Shown here: in pieces, positions 63,882-64,000 of the stretch
Layout: every line of letters starts with the position of its first letter
How positions within the stretch are numbered: the first letter of the stretch is position 1
Assembly (NCBI RefSeq): GCF_007197735.1
Contig: NZ_CP041637.1
Location: forward strand, 1,674,001-1,738,000
Length of the DNA stretch: 64,000 bases
Direction: 5' to 3'
Source of the DNA: Formosa sediminum
GTDB lineage: Bacteria; Bacteroidota; Bacteroidia; Flavobacteriales; Flavobacteriaceae
The notes under the pieces: model-generated
Database searches by the model: none
What the model was told of the DNA's origin: nothing
The model's input: only the letters and a program-made list of their open reading frames with translations
Translations under genes and position numbers: made by a program

Positions 63882-64000
63882 TTAACGTTTTATTGTTTGG
63901 TCTTTATCGATGTCTATTTTAATTTCTGGACGAACTTTTTTCTTAATACGCGGACGTTTAACACCATAAGATCCTCTGTTTATTTTTCCGCGTTTAGTTT
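63882..64000 (-). CDS. 30S ribosomal protein THX, N-terminus beyond the window edge
   Basis: Reading leftwards from the right edge, 38 codons precede a TAA at 63884-63882. The peptide begins TKRGKINRGSYGVKRPRIKK, which matches the S-Thx signature (KxxRGKIxRGSYG). THX is a tiny basic protein stabilising the 30S head. The stop abuts the end of the convergent small membrane protein gene with no gap. The start lies outside the window. Confidence 0.75.
   Translation of the reverse strand, partial: TKRGKINRGSYGVKRPRIKKKVRPEIKIDIDKDQTIKR

Overview
The window looks like part of the chromosome of a marine-type Flavobacteriaceae member (phylum Bacteroidota). Four things support this: AT-rich DNA with Bacteroidota -7 boxes (TAnnTTTG) before many genes; two SusC/SusD outer-membrane uptake pairs; ribosomal proteins S14 and L36 in their zinc-free forms with infA between secY and rpmJ; and flavobacterial genes such as a PafA-type phosphatase, a GCS2 ligase beside a RimK-like protein, and ribosomal protein THX. 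The genus cannot be fixed from sequence reading alone. I saw no tRNA, rRNA, insertion sequence, prophage or CRISPR array.

Layout. 1-10 kb (minus strand): two SusC/SusD operons. The left one continues into a small lipoprotein cut by the window edge. The two susC genes share near-identical signal and N-terminal domains and a 13-nt leader motif, so they are probably related by duplication. 10.1-11.8 kb: a short Omp85-type outer-membrane protein, divergent from the ribosomal block. 11.9-29.2 kb (plus strand): fused str, S10, spc and alpha operons (rpsL-rpsG-fusA-rpsJ, rplC to rplQ, with secY, infA and rpoA), without tuf, map or adk. The five internal gaps above 50 nt all contain inverted repeats. 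One is a textbook intrinsic terminator between rpsJ and rplC, and another is a terminator plus new promoter between rpsK and rpsD.

29.2-36.8 kb (plus): a secreted protein of unknown function, carA, eno, gltA, an amidinotransferase-fold hydrolase, a SprT-like metalloprotein and manC, followed by a DUF389 membrane protein. 38.3-39.8 kb (minus): an MlaE/MlaF-type lipid ABC transporter. 39.9-41.5 kb: a secreted PafA-like alkaline phosphatase. 41.7-46.5 kb (minus): rsfS-ftsH, then a separately promoted LUD protein-cdsA-psd-acyl-CoA-binding protein set that makes and handles phospholipid precursors. 46.6-49.1 kb: birA, a START-like protein, pyrE and a NUDIX hydrolase.

49.1-52.5 kb (minus): the most intriguing locus, a translationally coupled operon of a RimK-like ATP-grasp protein, a GCS2-type carboxylate-amine ligase and an N-formylglutamate amidohydrolase-like enzyme. 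Two amide-bond-forming enzymes plus one amide hydrolase predict an uncharacterised amino-acid conjugate. 52.5-57.6 kb: a CLC family protein, a secreted M14 carboxypeptidase and a SulP transporter with an unusual insertion. 57.6-62.7 kb: coaD, an erythromycin-esterase-family secreted protein, ddl, a PASTA protein and an RluA-type pseudouridine synthase. 62.8-64 kb: yaaA, an overlapping small membrane protein and the end of the THX gene.

Genes are packed tightly. Several convergent pairs overlap by 4-8 nt, and several -7 boxes lie 5-11 nt before the start codon, which suggests very short or absent 5' leaders.
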